Part shown: positions 46,517 through 54,904 of the stretch, in pieces
Layout of the letters: each line of letters starts with the position of its first letter
Position numbering within the stretch: the first letter of the stretch is position 1
Assembly: GCA_965267355.1 (NCBI GenBank)
Contig: OZ253956.1
Span: 1,426,001-1,490,000, forward strand
DNA: 64,000 nt
DNA from: GCA-002793235 sp965267355
Lineage (GTDB): Bacteria; Bacteroidota; Bacteroidia; Flavobacteriales_E; Vicingaceae
Direction: 5' to 3'
Notes under the pieces: generated by a model
Seen by the model: only the letters and a program-made list of their open reading frames with translations
What the model was told of the DNA's origin: nothing
Databases searched by the model: none
Made by a program: the position numbers and the translations under genes

Positions 46517-48448
46517 ATGGTAGGTATAAATGAACTCACTGTAAATTTCGGAGAAAGATATTTATTTAATAAAGTATCTTTCTTAATCAATAAGCAAGAT
46601 AGAATAGGTTTGGTGGGCAAAAATGGAGCGGGTAAATCTACTATGCTTAAAATTATTGCAGGAATGTATAGCCCTGATGAGGGAAATGTTTCTTTTCCTG
46701 CTGATTTTACTGTCGGTTACCTGCCACAAGATATGGATTTTGTTCATGGCAAAACGGTTATTGAAGAAGCTAAATCAGTTTTTAAAGAGGTTGAAGAAAT
46801 TAATGCTAAAATAGATGGTATCAATAATCAGTTAGCTACCAGAACAGATTATGAATCGGACAGTTATTTAGAATTGTTAAATGATTTAAATGATTTGAAT
46901 GAGCGGTTGCAGTTCATTGGTGGTTTTAATGTTGATGCAGAGGTCGAAACAGTTTTAAAAGGGCTTGGTTTTTCACCATCTGATTTTGAACGACTAACTG
47001 ATGAATTTAGTGGAGGTTGGAGAATGAGAATAGAATTGGCTAAGATTCTTTTAACTAAATCTAACCTGTTATTACTGGATGAGCCTACCAATCACCTGGA
47101 TATTGAATCCATCCAATGGTTAGAAGATTTTTTAAAAGATTATCATGGAGCAGTAGTGTTAATTTCGCATGATAAAGCTTTTTTGGATGGAGTTACCAAC
47201 CGAACTATCGAAATTTCTTTTGGTAAGATTTACGATTATAAAACTTATTACTCCAGGTATTTAGAACAACGAAAAGAACGAAGAGAGCAGCAAATTGCAG
47301 CTTACAACAACCAACAAAAACAAATAGCAGATACCGAAAAGTTTATAGAACGGTTTCGTTCAAAAGCAACCAAAGCGGTACAAGTACAGAGTAGAATAAA
47401 GCAGTTAGAAAAGTTAGATAGAATTGAAATTGATGAAGAGGATAATACAGCGATGCGATTTTATTTTCCTCCTGCTCCACGCTCTGGTAAGGTGACAGTG
47501 GAAGCGCATAATGTAGGTAAAGCCTATGGAGATAATCAGGTTTTTACAGATGCCAACTTTTATGTAGAAAGAGGTAAAAAGATAGCTTTTGTAGGTAAAA
47601 ATGGTGAAGGTAAAACTACCATGACAAAAATAATTGTTGGAGAATTAGAGTATGAAGGGGAGTTGAAGATTGGGCATAATGTAAATATGGCATATTTTGC
47701 ACAAAATCAGGCTGAAGAGTTGGAGAAAAGTTTAACTGTGTTTGAAACGATAGATAAAGCTGCTCATGGCGAAATAAGAAAACAAGTAAGAAATTTATTG
47801 GGAGCTTTTATGTTTGGTGGAGAAGATGCCGATAAAAAAGTGAGTGTACTTTCAGGTGGAGAAAGAGCTCGTGTGGCTTTATGTAAGTTACTATTAGAAC
47901 CAGTTAATTTATTGGTACTAGATGAGCCTACTAATCACTTAGATATACGCTCAAAAGAGGTGTTGAAAGAAGCATTAATGAAGTACGATGGAACTTTAAT
48001 TGTTATTTCTCATGATAGAGATTTTTTAGATGGATTGGTTGAAGAAATGTATGAATTTAAAGATGGGCAGGTAAAACAGTTTTTGGGTGGGGTTTACGAT
48101 TTTTTAAAAACAAAGAAGGTAGAAACTATTAGAGAGTTTGAACATAAGGAAAAGCAAACGGAGAAAAAAGAAAAAGCTGTTTCAGATAATCAGTTAGGGT
48201 ACGAGGAAAAAAAGCAATTAGATAGAGATATTAGAAAAACTCAAAATCAAATAAAGAAGTTGGAGAAAAAAATAGAAGAGCTAGAGGCTAAAATTAAAGA
48301 TCTCAATAAGGTTTTAATGGACCCAAGTTCTTATACAGATGAGATTTTGGAGAAATATAATCAATTAAAAATGAGTTTAGATACTGCGATGAAAGATTGG
48401 GAAGAAGCTCAAATGGTAGAAGAAAAATTACTCACTAAAAGAGGTTAG
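46517..48448 (+). CDS. ABC-F family ATPase (translation factor type)
   Basis: Soluble ribosome-acting ATPase of 643 residues with two ABC domains and no membrane region. Domain 1 has GKNGAGKST, SGGWRMRIELA, and LLLDEPTNHLDIES; domain 2 has GKNGEGKTT, SGGERARVALC, and LVLDEPTNHLDIRS. The interdomain P-site tRNA-interaction motif region (EQIAAYNNQQKQIADTEKFIERFRSKATKA) is present, and a C-terminal coiled coil of about 90 residues ends the protein, as in Uup-like members. Whether it is a housekeeping factor or confers ribosome protection cannot be told. It ends in a 4-base overlap with the convergent gene. Confidence 0.93.
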   Translation: MVGINELTVNFGERYLFNKVSFLINKQDRIGLVGKNGAGKSTMLKIIAGMYSPDEGNVSFPADFTVGYLPQDMDFVHGKTVIEEAKSVFKEVEEINAKIDGINNQLATRTDYESDSYLELLNDLNDLNERLQFIGGFNVDAEVETVLKGLGFSPSDFERLTDEFSGGWRMRIELAKILLTKSNLLLLDEPTNHLDIESIQWLEDFLKDYHGAVVLISHDKAFLDGVTNRTIEISFGKIYDYKTYYSRYLEQRKERREQQIAAYNNQQKQIADTEKFIERFRSKATKAVQVQSRIKQLEKLDRIEIDEEDNTAMRFYFPPAPRSGKVTVEAHNVGKAYGDNQVFTDANFYVERGKKIAFVGKNGEGKTTMTKIIVGELEYEGELKIGHNVNMAYFAQNQAEELEKSLTVFETIDKAAHGEIRKQVRNLLGAFMFGGEDADKKVSVLSGGERARVALCKLLLEPVNLLVLDEPTNHLDIRSKEVLKEALMKYDGTLIVISHDRDFLDGLVEEMYEFKDGQVKQFLGGVYDFLKTKKVETIREFEHKEKQTEKKEKAVSDNQLGYEEKKQLDRDIRKTQNQIKKLEKKIEELEAKIKDLNKVLMDPSSYTDEILEKYNQLKMSLDTAMKDWEEAQMVEEKLLTKRG

Positions 48449-49323
48449 TGAGTTTTGGTCATGTTTTCCGGAACAGCAATGATGTAATGTGCTGTAGAAA
48501 GATTTTCTTCATTTAACTCAGTTATGTTTTTTTGTTCAATACAGTTGATGGTTGCTACTTTTAAAGTAGGATTGGCTTGTTTTAAATACCAACAAATTCC
48601 TTCATAGTTTAAAGAGTGGTAAGTTCCATTAAAATGAATAAAAGTTCGATCTTTCATCCAATTTTTTAAGATAAAATGAGCCATGGTAGCATCTTTAGCT
48701 GCTTGGGCTTTAGCCATATTTTCTGGCGACATTTTACTGTGTCCCATGCTTCCCATCATTTTTCTCATATTTACATAACCAGGTAATTTATCGTCATACT
48801 TTAGAGGTAAAGGAGCAATGTATTTTTTTGCCTTATCATTTAAATCGTTAAAAGCTCTAAAACCACTTCTGCTTACCATTCGGGCATATCTTCTTGGAAT
48901 ATTAGTCGCAACAAATGTTAGCTGATTTTCTCTGGCAAAGTCTAGCAAAGGTTTATAATCTGTTTTATCATTAGGCCACAATTTGGCTTCTTTTTCAAAC
49001 AACTTGTAATCAATATGCCCTCCAAGATATTCATTAACGATAAGTTGATCATCAGCCTCATACATTTCTGCTCCTAAGGCTAAAAAGTCATTATAATTTT
49101 CATAAATGTCTTTGGTAACTTCAAATTGCAACCAATGGTTAATCGGATTATTGTGTAGCTCTCCAAAAAGGATGATATCAGCTTTTGAAAGCTCTTTCAA
49201 TAACTTATCGTAGTTTAACTTCTTACCATTTTGATCAAAAATTTGGTAAGCCTTTTTATCAGCCTTAAAGCTGGTAAAAATTACCAGTATAATTAATAAG
49301 GATATGTGAATGTATTTTTTCAT
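48445..49323 (-). CDS. ChaN-family (DUF399) secreted or lipid-anchored protein
   Basis: 292 residues from ATG 49323 (MKKYIHISLLIILVIFTSF), which gives a signal sequence; ten extra upstream codons are rejected. The body has LFGELHNNPINHWLQ near the start, ALGAEMYEADDQ, TNIPRRYARMVSRSGF, and HFNGTYHS near the end, typical of the ChaN heme-binding-related family. There is no lipobox Cys here. A heme or iron role is known for one family member; for this protein it is inference. It has its own good promoter upstream. Confidence 0.85.
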   Translation of the reverse strand: MKKYIHISLLIILVIFTSFKADKKAYQIFDQNGKKLNYDKLLKELSKADIILFGELHNNPINHWLQFEVTKDIYENYNDFLALGAEMYEADDQLIVNEYLGGHIDYKLFEKEAKLWPNDKTDYKPLLDFARENQLTFVATNIPRRYARMVSRSGFRAFNDLNDKAKKYIAPLPLKYDDKLPGYVNMRKMMGSMGHSKMSPENMAKAQAAKDATMAHFILKNWMKDRTFIHFNGTYHSLNYEGICWYLKQANPTLKVATINCIEQKNITELNEENLSTAHYIIAVPENMTKTH

Positions 49324-49333
49324 TTTAGGGTTG

Positions 49334-49364
49334 CAAACATAAACTAAAAACAAATACGTGTCAA
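49334..49364 (-). promoter_or_regulatory. Promoter of the ChaN-like gene
   Basis: On the minus strand TTG (49364-49362), a 20-base spacer, then TATGTTTG (49341-49334), 10 bases before the ATG. Full match to the Bacteroidota consensus. Confidence 0.65.
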
Positions 49365-49503
49365 TTATTTTTTTATTGATTGTCAGAATCTTAACATAGT
49401 ATTAATTCATTAATTTTTAACAAGGTTTTAAATATTAAAACAAACATTTTGCCAGAGTATGATTATTCGATCTTATAAGCTCATTTATTTTAGTTGTAAC
49501 TTA

Positions 49504-49533
49504 TTGTCAAATAAGTAAAAAGTTCTATTTTTG
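49504..49533 (+). promoter_or_regulatory. Promoter of tRNA-Leu
   Basis: TTG at 49504-49506, exactly 19 bases, then TATTTTTG at 49526-49533, 11 bases before the mature tRNA. This is a textbook Bacteroidota housekeeping promoter and probably also serves tig. Confidence 0.75.
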
Positions 49534-49544
49534 CAATCCATTTT

Positions 49545-49626
49545 GCGGATGTGGTGGAATTGGTAGACACGCCAGATTTAGGATCTGGTGCCGCGAGGCG
49601 TGGGGGTTCGACTCCCTTCATCCGCA
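49545..49626 (+). tRNA. tRNA-Leu (TAG anticodon)
   Basis: 82 bases, class II tRNA. Acceptor GCGGATG pairs with CATCCGC, the anticodon stem-loop is CCAGATTTAGGATCTGG with TAG, a long variable arm (TGCCGCGAGGCGT) follows, and the T arm is GGGGGTTCGACTCCC. The discriminator is A and CCA is not encoded. A weak hairpin (AAAAGGTA/TACCTTTT, 49633-49664) lies between it and tig. Confidence 0.97.
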
Positions 49627-49685
49627 CAAAATAAAAGGTATAGGGTGTTTGCCTTGTACCTTTTACTTTTAAAAAACATTTTAAG

Positions 49686-51041
49686 ATGAACATTACAAAA
49701 GAGAAAGTAGACGATTTAAATGCAGTACTGAAAGTAAAATTAGATCAGGCTGATTACCAAGAAAAAGTAGACAATGTATTAAAGGACTACAGAAAGAAAG
49801 CAAATATTCCAGGTTTTAGAAAAGGACACGTTCCAATGAGCTTAATTAAAAAGCAATATGGTACAGGTATTTTGGTTGATGAAATAAATAAAATATTATC
49901 TGAATCATTACACAGTTACATTACAGATGAGAAGCTAGATATTTTAGGAAATCCGTTACCTAAATTAGATGAACAAGATAAAATTGACTGGACTAACCAA
50001 ACTGATTTTGAATTTAACTATGAAGTAGGTTTAGCGCCTCAGTTTGATTTATCTTTAAGCAAATACAAGTTTGATTACTACAAAATTAAAGTTGCTGATA
50101 AAGATGTAGATAAGTATGTAACTGATGTGGCTAAGCGTTATGGTAAAATGACAAACCCTGATGTTGCTGAAGAAGATGACATGCTTTATGGAAAATTTGA
50201 AGAGCTAGATGGTACTGGGAAAGTTGTTGAAGGTGGAAGAGAGCACACATCTGTGGTAATTATAAAAGCAGTTACTGATAAAAAATTACAGAAAGCACTA
50301 ACTGGTGCTAAAGCAGGAGATAGTTTTGATATAGATCCAAAAACAGTTTCCGAAAATGAAAGTGACCAAGCTGCTGCAATTGGAGTAACTGTTGCTGAGT
50401 TAAAAAACATCATCTCAAAATTTAGATTTACTGTAGAGAAAATAAACAGAGTTATTCCAGCAGAATTAAATCAAGAATTGTTTGATAAAGTATATGGACC
50501 AGGAGCTGTAAAAGATGAGAAGGAATTTAGAGCTAAGATTGCTGATGAGTTAGGAAGAGGTTTATCTGTTGATGCTGATAGAAAGTTAAAAGCTGATATC
50601 CAGGAAGAGATTATTAAGAAGCTGAAGTTGGATTTGCCTAACCAGTTTTTAAAACGTTGGATTAAAGCATCTAACGAAAAGCCAATAACTGATGAGCAGT
50701 TAGAGGCTGAATACGATGAGTATGCTAAAGGATTGCAATGGCAGTTAATCGAAAATAAAATTATTAAGGATAACGACATTAAAGTAAGCCACGAAGAAGT
50801 AATTGAACATACTAAAGGTTTGTTAAAACAACAAATGGCTGGTATGGGAATGCCTAGTGATGACGATGAGCAATTAACCGAAACAGCTAACAGAGTATTA
50901 CAAAACGAAGAAGAAGCACGTAACATCTATATGATGATGTACGATAACAAGCTAATGACTTTGTATAAGGATACTTTTAAGTTAAAAGAAAAAGAAGTAA
51001 GCTACGATGATTTTATCAAACTAGCTTACGAAAAAAAGTAA
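49686..51041 (+). CDS. tig: Trigger factor, ribosome-bound chaperone
   Basis: Folding helper at the ribosome exit tunnel, 451 residues. The N-terminal ribosome-binding signature GFRKGHVP is at 43-50. The central region (about 150-245) corresponds to the FKBP-like domain but is poorly conserved, as in other Bacteroidota. The C-terminal half is helical and charged (the substrate-cradling arms). It follows tRNA-Leu by 59 bases without an obvious promoter of its own and ends in a strong terminator. Confidence 0.9.
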   Translation: MNITKEKVDDLNAVLKVKLDQADYQEKVDNVLKDYRKKANIPGFRKGHVPMSLIKKQYGTGILVDEINKILSESLHSYITDEKLDILGNPLPKLDEQDKIDWTNQTDFEFNYEVGLAPQFDLSLSKYKFDYYKIKVADKDVDKYVTDVAKRYGKMTNPDVAEEDDMLYGKFEELDGTGKVVEGGREHTSVVIIKAVTDKKLQKALTGAKAGDSFDIDPKTVSENESDQAAAIGVTVAELKNIISKFRFTVEKINRVIPAELNQELFDKVYGPGAVKDEKEFRAKIADELGRGLSVDADRKLKADIQEEIIKKLKLDLPNQFLKRWIKASNEKPITDEQLEAEYDEYAKGLQWQLIENKIIKDNDIKVSHEEVIEHTKGLLKQQMAGMGMPSDDDEQLTETANRVLQNEEEARNIYMMMYDNKLMTLYKDTFKLKEKEVSYDDFIKLAYEKK

Positions 51042-51047
51042 ATTTTG

Positions 51048-51072
51048 AGCCTCACGAAAGTGAGGCTTTTTT
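51048..51072 (+). terminator. Terminator of tig
   Basis: AGCCTCAC pairs with GTGAGGCT around a GAAA tetraloop, followed by six Ts, 6 bases after the stop codon. Confidence 0.92.
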
Positions 51073-51107
51073 GATGGTGATAACTTGTTCTTAAAAATTC
51101 CCAAAAA

Positions 51108-51140
51108 TTGATTTTAAAAGAATTAGATATAGTAAATTAG
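51108..51140 (+). promoter_or_regulatory. Candidate promoter of clpP
   Basis: TTG at 51108-51110, 22-base spacer, TAAATTAG at 51133-51140 (one mismatch to TAnnTTTG), 29 bases before the ATG. Confidence 0.4.
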
Positions 51141-51169
51141 TCCTCTCAAAACGATAAACTTTTACAGCT

Positions 51170-51844
51170 ATGTTCGATAAAGATGAATTCAGAAAATATG
51201 CTACTAAGCACCAAGGTATTAGTAGCACTTCTTACGATAAATACACTTCTGTTTTAAACAGTTACATCTCTCCAACCATTATTGAAGAGCGCCAAATGAA
51301 CGTTGCTTCTATGGATGTTTTCTCTCGTTTAATGATGGATAGAATTATATTTTTAGGTACAGGAATCAATGATTATGTGGCTAATATTATACAAGCTCAA
51401 TTATTGTTTTTAGAGTCGGTTGATGCTAAAAAAGACATTCAGATTTATCTAAACTCTCCAGGTGGGGGTGTTTATGCTGGTTTAGGTATTTACGACACCA
51501 TGCAGTATATTGCTCCAGATGTAGCTACAATCTGTACAGGTATGGCAGCATCTATGGGGGCTGTATTACTATGTGCTGGTACAGCCGGTAAAAGAACTGC
51601 TTTAAAACACTCAAGAGTTATGATTCACCAACCATTAGGTGGAGCACAAGGGCAAGCTTCTGATATGGAAATTACAGTGAGGGAAATTATGAAATTGAAG
51701 AATGAACTATATACCATCATATCTAACCATTCTGGTAAACCAATAAAAGATGTGGAAAAAGACAGTGATAGAGATTACTGGATGACTTCTACAGAAGCTA
51801 AAGAGTATGGAATGATTGATGAGGTCTTAATAAAAGAAAAATAA
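51170..51844 (+). CDS. clpP: ATP-dependent Clp protease proteolytic subunit
   Basis: Serine protease subunit that forms the double heptameric ring degrading unfoldase-fed substrates. 224 residues with the catalytic triad Ser128 in GMAASMGAV, His153 in MIHQPLGG, and Asp202 in RDYWMT. LNSPGGGVYAGLGIYDT is also typical. The N-terminus is about 25 residues longer than in E. coli and may be removed. clpX is not adjacent, which is unusual compared with many bacteria; tig lies upstream in the usual tig-clpP order. Confidence 0.96.
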   Translation: MFDKDEFRKYATKHQGISSTSYDKYTSVLNSYISPTIIEERQMNVASMDVFSRLMMDRIIFLGTGINDYVANIIQAQLLFLESVDAKKDIQIYLNSPGGGVYAGLGIYDTMQYIAPDVATICTGMAASMGAVLLCAGTAGKRTALKHSRVMIHQPLGGAQGQASDMEITVREIMKLKNELYTIISNHSGKPIKDVEKDSDRDYWMTSTEAKEYGMIDEVLIKEK

Positions 51845-51850
51845 AAGTGG

Positions 51851-51876
51851 GTCCGGCTGAAAAGTCGGACTTTTTT
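51851..51876 (+). terminator. Terminator of clpP
   Basis: GTCCGGCT pairs with AGTCGGAC (one G-U) around a GAAA loop, then six Ts, 6 bases after the clpP stop. It lies inside the open frame upstream of eno, which confirms the later eno start. Confidence 0.88.
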
Positions 51877-51903
51877 AATTATACATATTTTAAATCATAC
51901 AAA

Positions 51904-53193
51904 ATGAGCTACATTGCACAAATTCATGCAAGACAAATTTTAGATTCACGTGGTAATCCAACAGTTGAGGTTGATGTGATTACCCAAAATGGTATTTTAG
52001 GAAGAGCTGCTGTTCCTTCTGGAGCTAGTACAGGAAAGTACGAAGCAGTTGAGCTAAGAGATGGAGATAAAGGAATGTACATGGGGAAAGGTGTTTTAAA
52101 AGCTGTGCAAAACATCAATACCATAATTAACGAAGAATTAGCTGGAGCTTATATTGCTGACCAAACAGCAATTGATAATGCTTTGTTGGCATTAGATGGT
52201 ACAGAAAACAAGGCTAACTTAGGAGCAAACGCCATTTTAGGTGTTTCCTTAGCTTGTGCAAAAGCTGCAGCTGAAGAATCAGGTATTCCATTATTTAAAT
52301 ATGTTGGTGGGGTAAATGCCAATGTGCTTCCTATCCCAATGATGAACATCTTAAATGGTGGTTCTCATGCTGATAATAGCATTGATTTCCAAGAGTTCAT
52401 GGTAATGCCTGTTGGAGCTGAATCTTTTAGTCAAGGTTTAAGAATGGGGACTGAAGTATTTCATCATTTAAAAGAGGTATTAAAGTCTAAAGGTCATTCA
52501 ACAAACGTTGGGGATGAAGGTGGTTTTGCGCCAAACTTAGGTTCAAACGAAGAGGCCATAGAAACAGTATTACAAGCGATAGAGAAAGCGGGTTACAGGC
52601 CAGGTGATGATATGTATATTGCAATGGATGCAGCAAGTTCTGAGTTCTATAATGCTGATGAAAAAGTATATCACTTCCACCAATCAACCGGAGATAAATT
52701 AACTTCTTCCGAAATGGTAAGCTATTGGAAAGATTGGACAAATAAATACCCGATTTTATCTATAGAAGATGGATTGGATGAAGATGATTGGACTGGTTGG
52801 GGTGAACTAACTGCTGCAATTGGAGATAAAGTTCAGTTAGTTGGAGATGATTTGTTTGTAACCAACACAAATAGATTGTCAAGAGGAATTGAAGAAAAAT
52901 CAGCTAATTCTATCTTGATTAAAGTGAATCAAATTGGTTCATTAACTGAAACAATTAATGCAGTTGATATGGCTAACAGAGCTTCATTTACTTCGGTAAT
53001 GAGTCATCGTTCTGGTGAGACAGAAGATAATACTATTGCTGATTTAGCTGTGGCATTAAACACAGGTCAAATTAAAACTGGTTCAGCTTCTCGTTCTGAT
53101 AGAATGGCTAAATACAACCAGCTATTAAGGATAGAAGAAATGTTGGGGCATTCTGCTATTTATTTAGGTAGAGATTTAAAGTTTTTAAAGTAA
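51904..53193 (+). CDS. eno: Enolase (phosphopyruvate hydratase)
   Basis: Glycolytic enzyme converting 2-phosphoglycerate to phosphoenolpyruvate. 429 residues from ATG 51904 (MSYIAQIHARQILDSRGNPTVEV); the upstream 19 codons read through the clpP terminator. Marks are GASTGKYEAVELRDGD, GGSHADNSIDFQEFMVMP, the catalytic GDEGGFAP, VGDDLFVTN, and the enolase signature ILIKVNQIGSLTET followed by SHRSGETED. Length is standard. Only 27 bases separate it from the clpP terminator, so its promoter must lie very close or within that hairpin region. Confidence 0.97.
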   Translation: MSYIAQIHARQILDSRGNPTVEVDVITQNGILGRAAVPSGASTGKYEAVELRDGDKGMYMGKGVLKAVQNINTIINEELAGAYIADQTAIDNALLALDGTENKANLGANAILGVSLACAKAAAEESGIPLFKYVGGVNANVLPIPMMNILNGGSHADNSIDFQEFMVMPVGAESFSQGLRMGTEVFHHLKEVLKSKGHSTNVGDEGGFAPNLGSNEEAIETVLQAIEKAGYRPGDDMYIAMDAASSEFYNADEKVYHFHQSTGDKLTSSEMVSYWKDWTNKYPILSIEDGLDEDDWTGWGELTAAIGDKVQLVGDDLFVTNTNRLSRGIEEKSANSILIKVNQIGSLTETINAVDMANRASFTSVMSHRSGETEDNTIADLAVALNTGQIKTGSASRSDRMAKYNQLLRIEEMLGHSAIYLGRDLKFLK

Positions 53194-53255
53194 AAAACCT
53201 TACATCTGTATGAAACCTATTTTAGTCTTGAAAGGGTGTGTGTTCGTCTAAAACT

Positions 53256-53288
53256 TTGTTAATAAAGCATTTTTAACACGTACATTTG
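53256..53288 (+). promoter_or_regulatory. Orphan promoter downstream of eno
   Basis: TTG at 53256-53258, 22-base spacer, then TACATTTG at 53281-53288, an exact TAnnTTTG. No protein gene starts after it before the terminator at 53352. Confidence 0.55.
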
Positions 53289-53292
53289 TACT

Positions 53293-53383
53293 GTATTTGA
53301 TTTTAAGAAGAGACAGTTTAGGTAGTAAGTAGTTTTTTCGTAGTATTTGGTAAAAATCCCTCGCAATTGCGAGGGATTTTTTT
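53293..53383 (+). ncRNA. Candidate small RNA of about 90 nt between eno and gltA
   Basis: The 313-base gap between eno and gltA contains a consensus promoter (53256-53288) and, about 65 bases later, a perfect terminator hairpin. The stretch between them has no ATG and no usable open frame. A transcript from about 53293 to 53383 is therefore predicted. It does not resemble tmRNA, SRP RNA, 6S RNA or RNase P. It could instead be an independently transcribed leader, or the promoter may be chance. Coordinates are approximate. Confidence 0.35.
53352..53383. terminator. Perfect palindromic terminator upstream of gltA
   Basis: AAAAATCCCTCGC pairs with GCGAGGGATTTTT around AATT, with a T-run downstream and A-run upstream. 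It lies 159 bases after eno, unusually far for an eno terminator. Confidence 0.92.
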
Positions 53384-53420
53384 ATTTTTTATTTTTTTAC
53401 AATCATTTCACTTCAAACGT

Positions 53421-53451
53421 TTGGAAATATCCAGCTCTATGACTAAATTCG
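53421..53451 (+). promoter_or_regulatory. Candidate promoter of gltA
   Basis: TTG at 53421-53423, 20-base spacer, TAAATTCG at 53444-53451 (one mismatch), giving a leader of about 50 bases. AAAGGATAAG just before the ATG is one of the few purine-rich stretches in the window. Confidence 0.5.
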
Positions 53452-53506
53452 CAAGACCTCAAAAAGACGTATTTTTTAAAGTAATAATTTATAAAAGGAT
53501 AAGAAA

Positions 53507-54793
53507 ATGGCAGAAGTAGCAAAATTAGAATTAGACGGAAATGTATATGAGTTTCCAGTAGTTGAAGGCTCAGAAAATGAAAAAGCGATTGATATCAGTA
53601 AATTACGTGGAACTACAGGTTATATAACATTAGATCCAGGGTTTAAAAATACTGGTTCTACAACCAGTGGTATTACATTTTTAAATGGTGAGGAAGGTAT
53701 ATTACGCTATAGAGGTTATCCAATCGAACAATTAGCTGAAAAAGCAGAGTTTTTGGAAGTAGCTTACCTTTTAATTTATGGTGAATTGCCTACTCAAGCT
53801 CAATACGATGAGTTTAAAGAAGACATTACCAATCACACATTGGTACATGAGGACATGCGTTTGTTCTTTGAGGCTTATCCAGCTAAAGCACATCCGATGG
53901 GTATTTTGGCTGCTTCGCTAAGTACGCTGTCTACTTTTTATCCTGAGTCACAAGATCCAAACAGACCTCAAGAAGCGGTTGATTTAACGATACATCGTCT
54001 AATTGCTAAGGTTCCAACTTTAGCTGCTTGGGCTTATAAAAATGCAATGCGTCACCCAGTTATTTATCCAAATAATAATTTAGATTATTGTGGTAATTTC
54101 TTGAACATGATGTTCTCAATGCCTACAGATGATTATGAGGTTGACCCTATTGTATCTAAAGCATTAAACAAATTGTTAATCTTACATGCTGATCATGAGC
54201 AAAATTGTTCTACAGCTACAGTAAGAGTAGTCGGTTCATCTCAAGCTAACTTATATACTTCTATCGCAGCAGGTGTTTCTGCTTTATGGGGTCCATTACA
54301 TGGTGGAGCGAATCAAGCGGTAATTGAAATGTTAGAAGCAATTAAAGAAGATGGTGGTGATTTAGAGAAGTGGATTGCTAAAGCAAAAGATAAAGAAGAT
54401 CCATTCCGTTTAATGGGATTTGGACATAGAGTATATAAAAATTTCGATCCAAGAGCTACCATTATTAAGAAAGCTGCTGACGATGTATTAAGTGCATTAG
54501 GTGTTAAAGACCCTGTTTTAGATATTGCTAAAGCATTAGAAAAAGTTGCTTTAGAAGATGAGTATTTTAAAGCAAGAGGATTATATCCAAATGTTGATTT
54601 TTACTCAGGAATTATATACAGAGCATTAGGTATTCCAACAGAAATGTTTACAGTAATGTTTGCATTAGGTAGATTACCAGGTTGGATTGCTCAATGGAAA
54701 GAAATGATTGAAACAGGTCAGCCAATTGGTAGACCAAGACAAGTTTATACAGGAGCTACAGCAAGAGATTTTGTTGATATAGCTAACAGATAA
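53507..54793 (+). CDS. gltA: Citrate synthase
   Basis: Condenses acetyl-CoA and oxaloacetate to citrate, entry to the TCA cycle. The 428 residues are of the hexameric type II bacterial form, with the N-terminal beta domain (LELDGNVYEFPVVEGSENE) and catalytic residues in LHADHEQNCST (His), WGPLHGGANQAV (His), GFGHRVYKNFDPRA, and NVDFYSGIIYRALGIP (Asp). Ends with the usual GRPRQVYTGA.ARDF. Transcription begins between the hairpin at 53352 and the ATG. Confidence 0.97.
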   Translation: MAEVAKLELDGNVYEFPVVEGSENEKAIDISKLRGTTGYITLDPGFKNTGSTTSGITFLNGEEGILRYRGYPIEQLAEKAEFLEVAYLLIYGELPTQAQYDEFKEDITNHTLVHEDMRLFFEAYPAKAHPMGILAASLSTLSTFYPESQDPNRPQEAVDLTIHRLIAKVPTLAAWAYKNAMRHPVIYPNNNLDYCGNFLNMMFSMPTDDYEVDPIVSKALNKLLILHADHEQNCSTATVRVVGSSQANLYTSIAAGVSALWGPLHGGANQAVIEMLEAIKEDGGDLEKWIAKAKDKEDPFRLMGFGHRVYKNFDPRATIIKKAADDVLSALGVKDPVLDIAKALEKVALEDEYFKARGLYPNVDFYSGIIYRALGIPTEMFTVMFALGRLPGWIAQWKEMIETGQPIGRPRQVYTGATARDFVDIANR

Positions 54794-54811
54794 TCTTTGT
54801 CTCATTACAAT

Positions 54812-54843
54812 AAAAAAGCCCTCGAAAATATCGGGGTTTTTTT
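54812..54843 (+). terminator. Terminator of gltA
   Basis: An imperfect stem (AAAAAGCCCTCGA against TCGGGGTTTTT, two bulges) with a T-run, 19 bases after the gltA stop. Confidence 0.75.
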
Positions 54844-54891
54844 GTTAATAACCATTTGTGTAATTCTTGGGTTTTAACACTTCAAAAAAAT

Positions 54892-54899
54892 TAAATTTG
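54892..54899 (+). promoter_or_regulatory. Candidate -7 box for the ABC-2 exporter genes
   Basis: TAAATTTG matches TAnnTTTG, with TTG at 54867-54869 (22-base spacer), and ends 5 bases before the ATG at 54905. Confidence 0.55.
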
Positions 54900-54904
54900 T
54901 TTCC

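Noticed and set aside
49490..49693. Minus-strand open frame across tRNA-Leu
   Set aside because: It is antisense to the tRNA and has the usual VRMKGVEPPRLAAPDPKS artefact.
51847..51903. N-terminal extension of enolase
   Set aside because: It reads through the clpP terminator; the enolase family starts at MSYIAQIHARQI.
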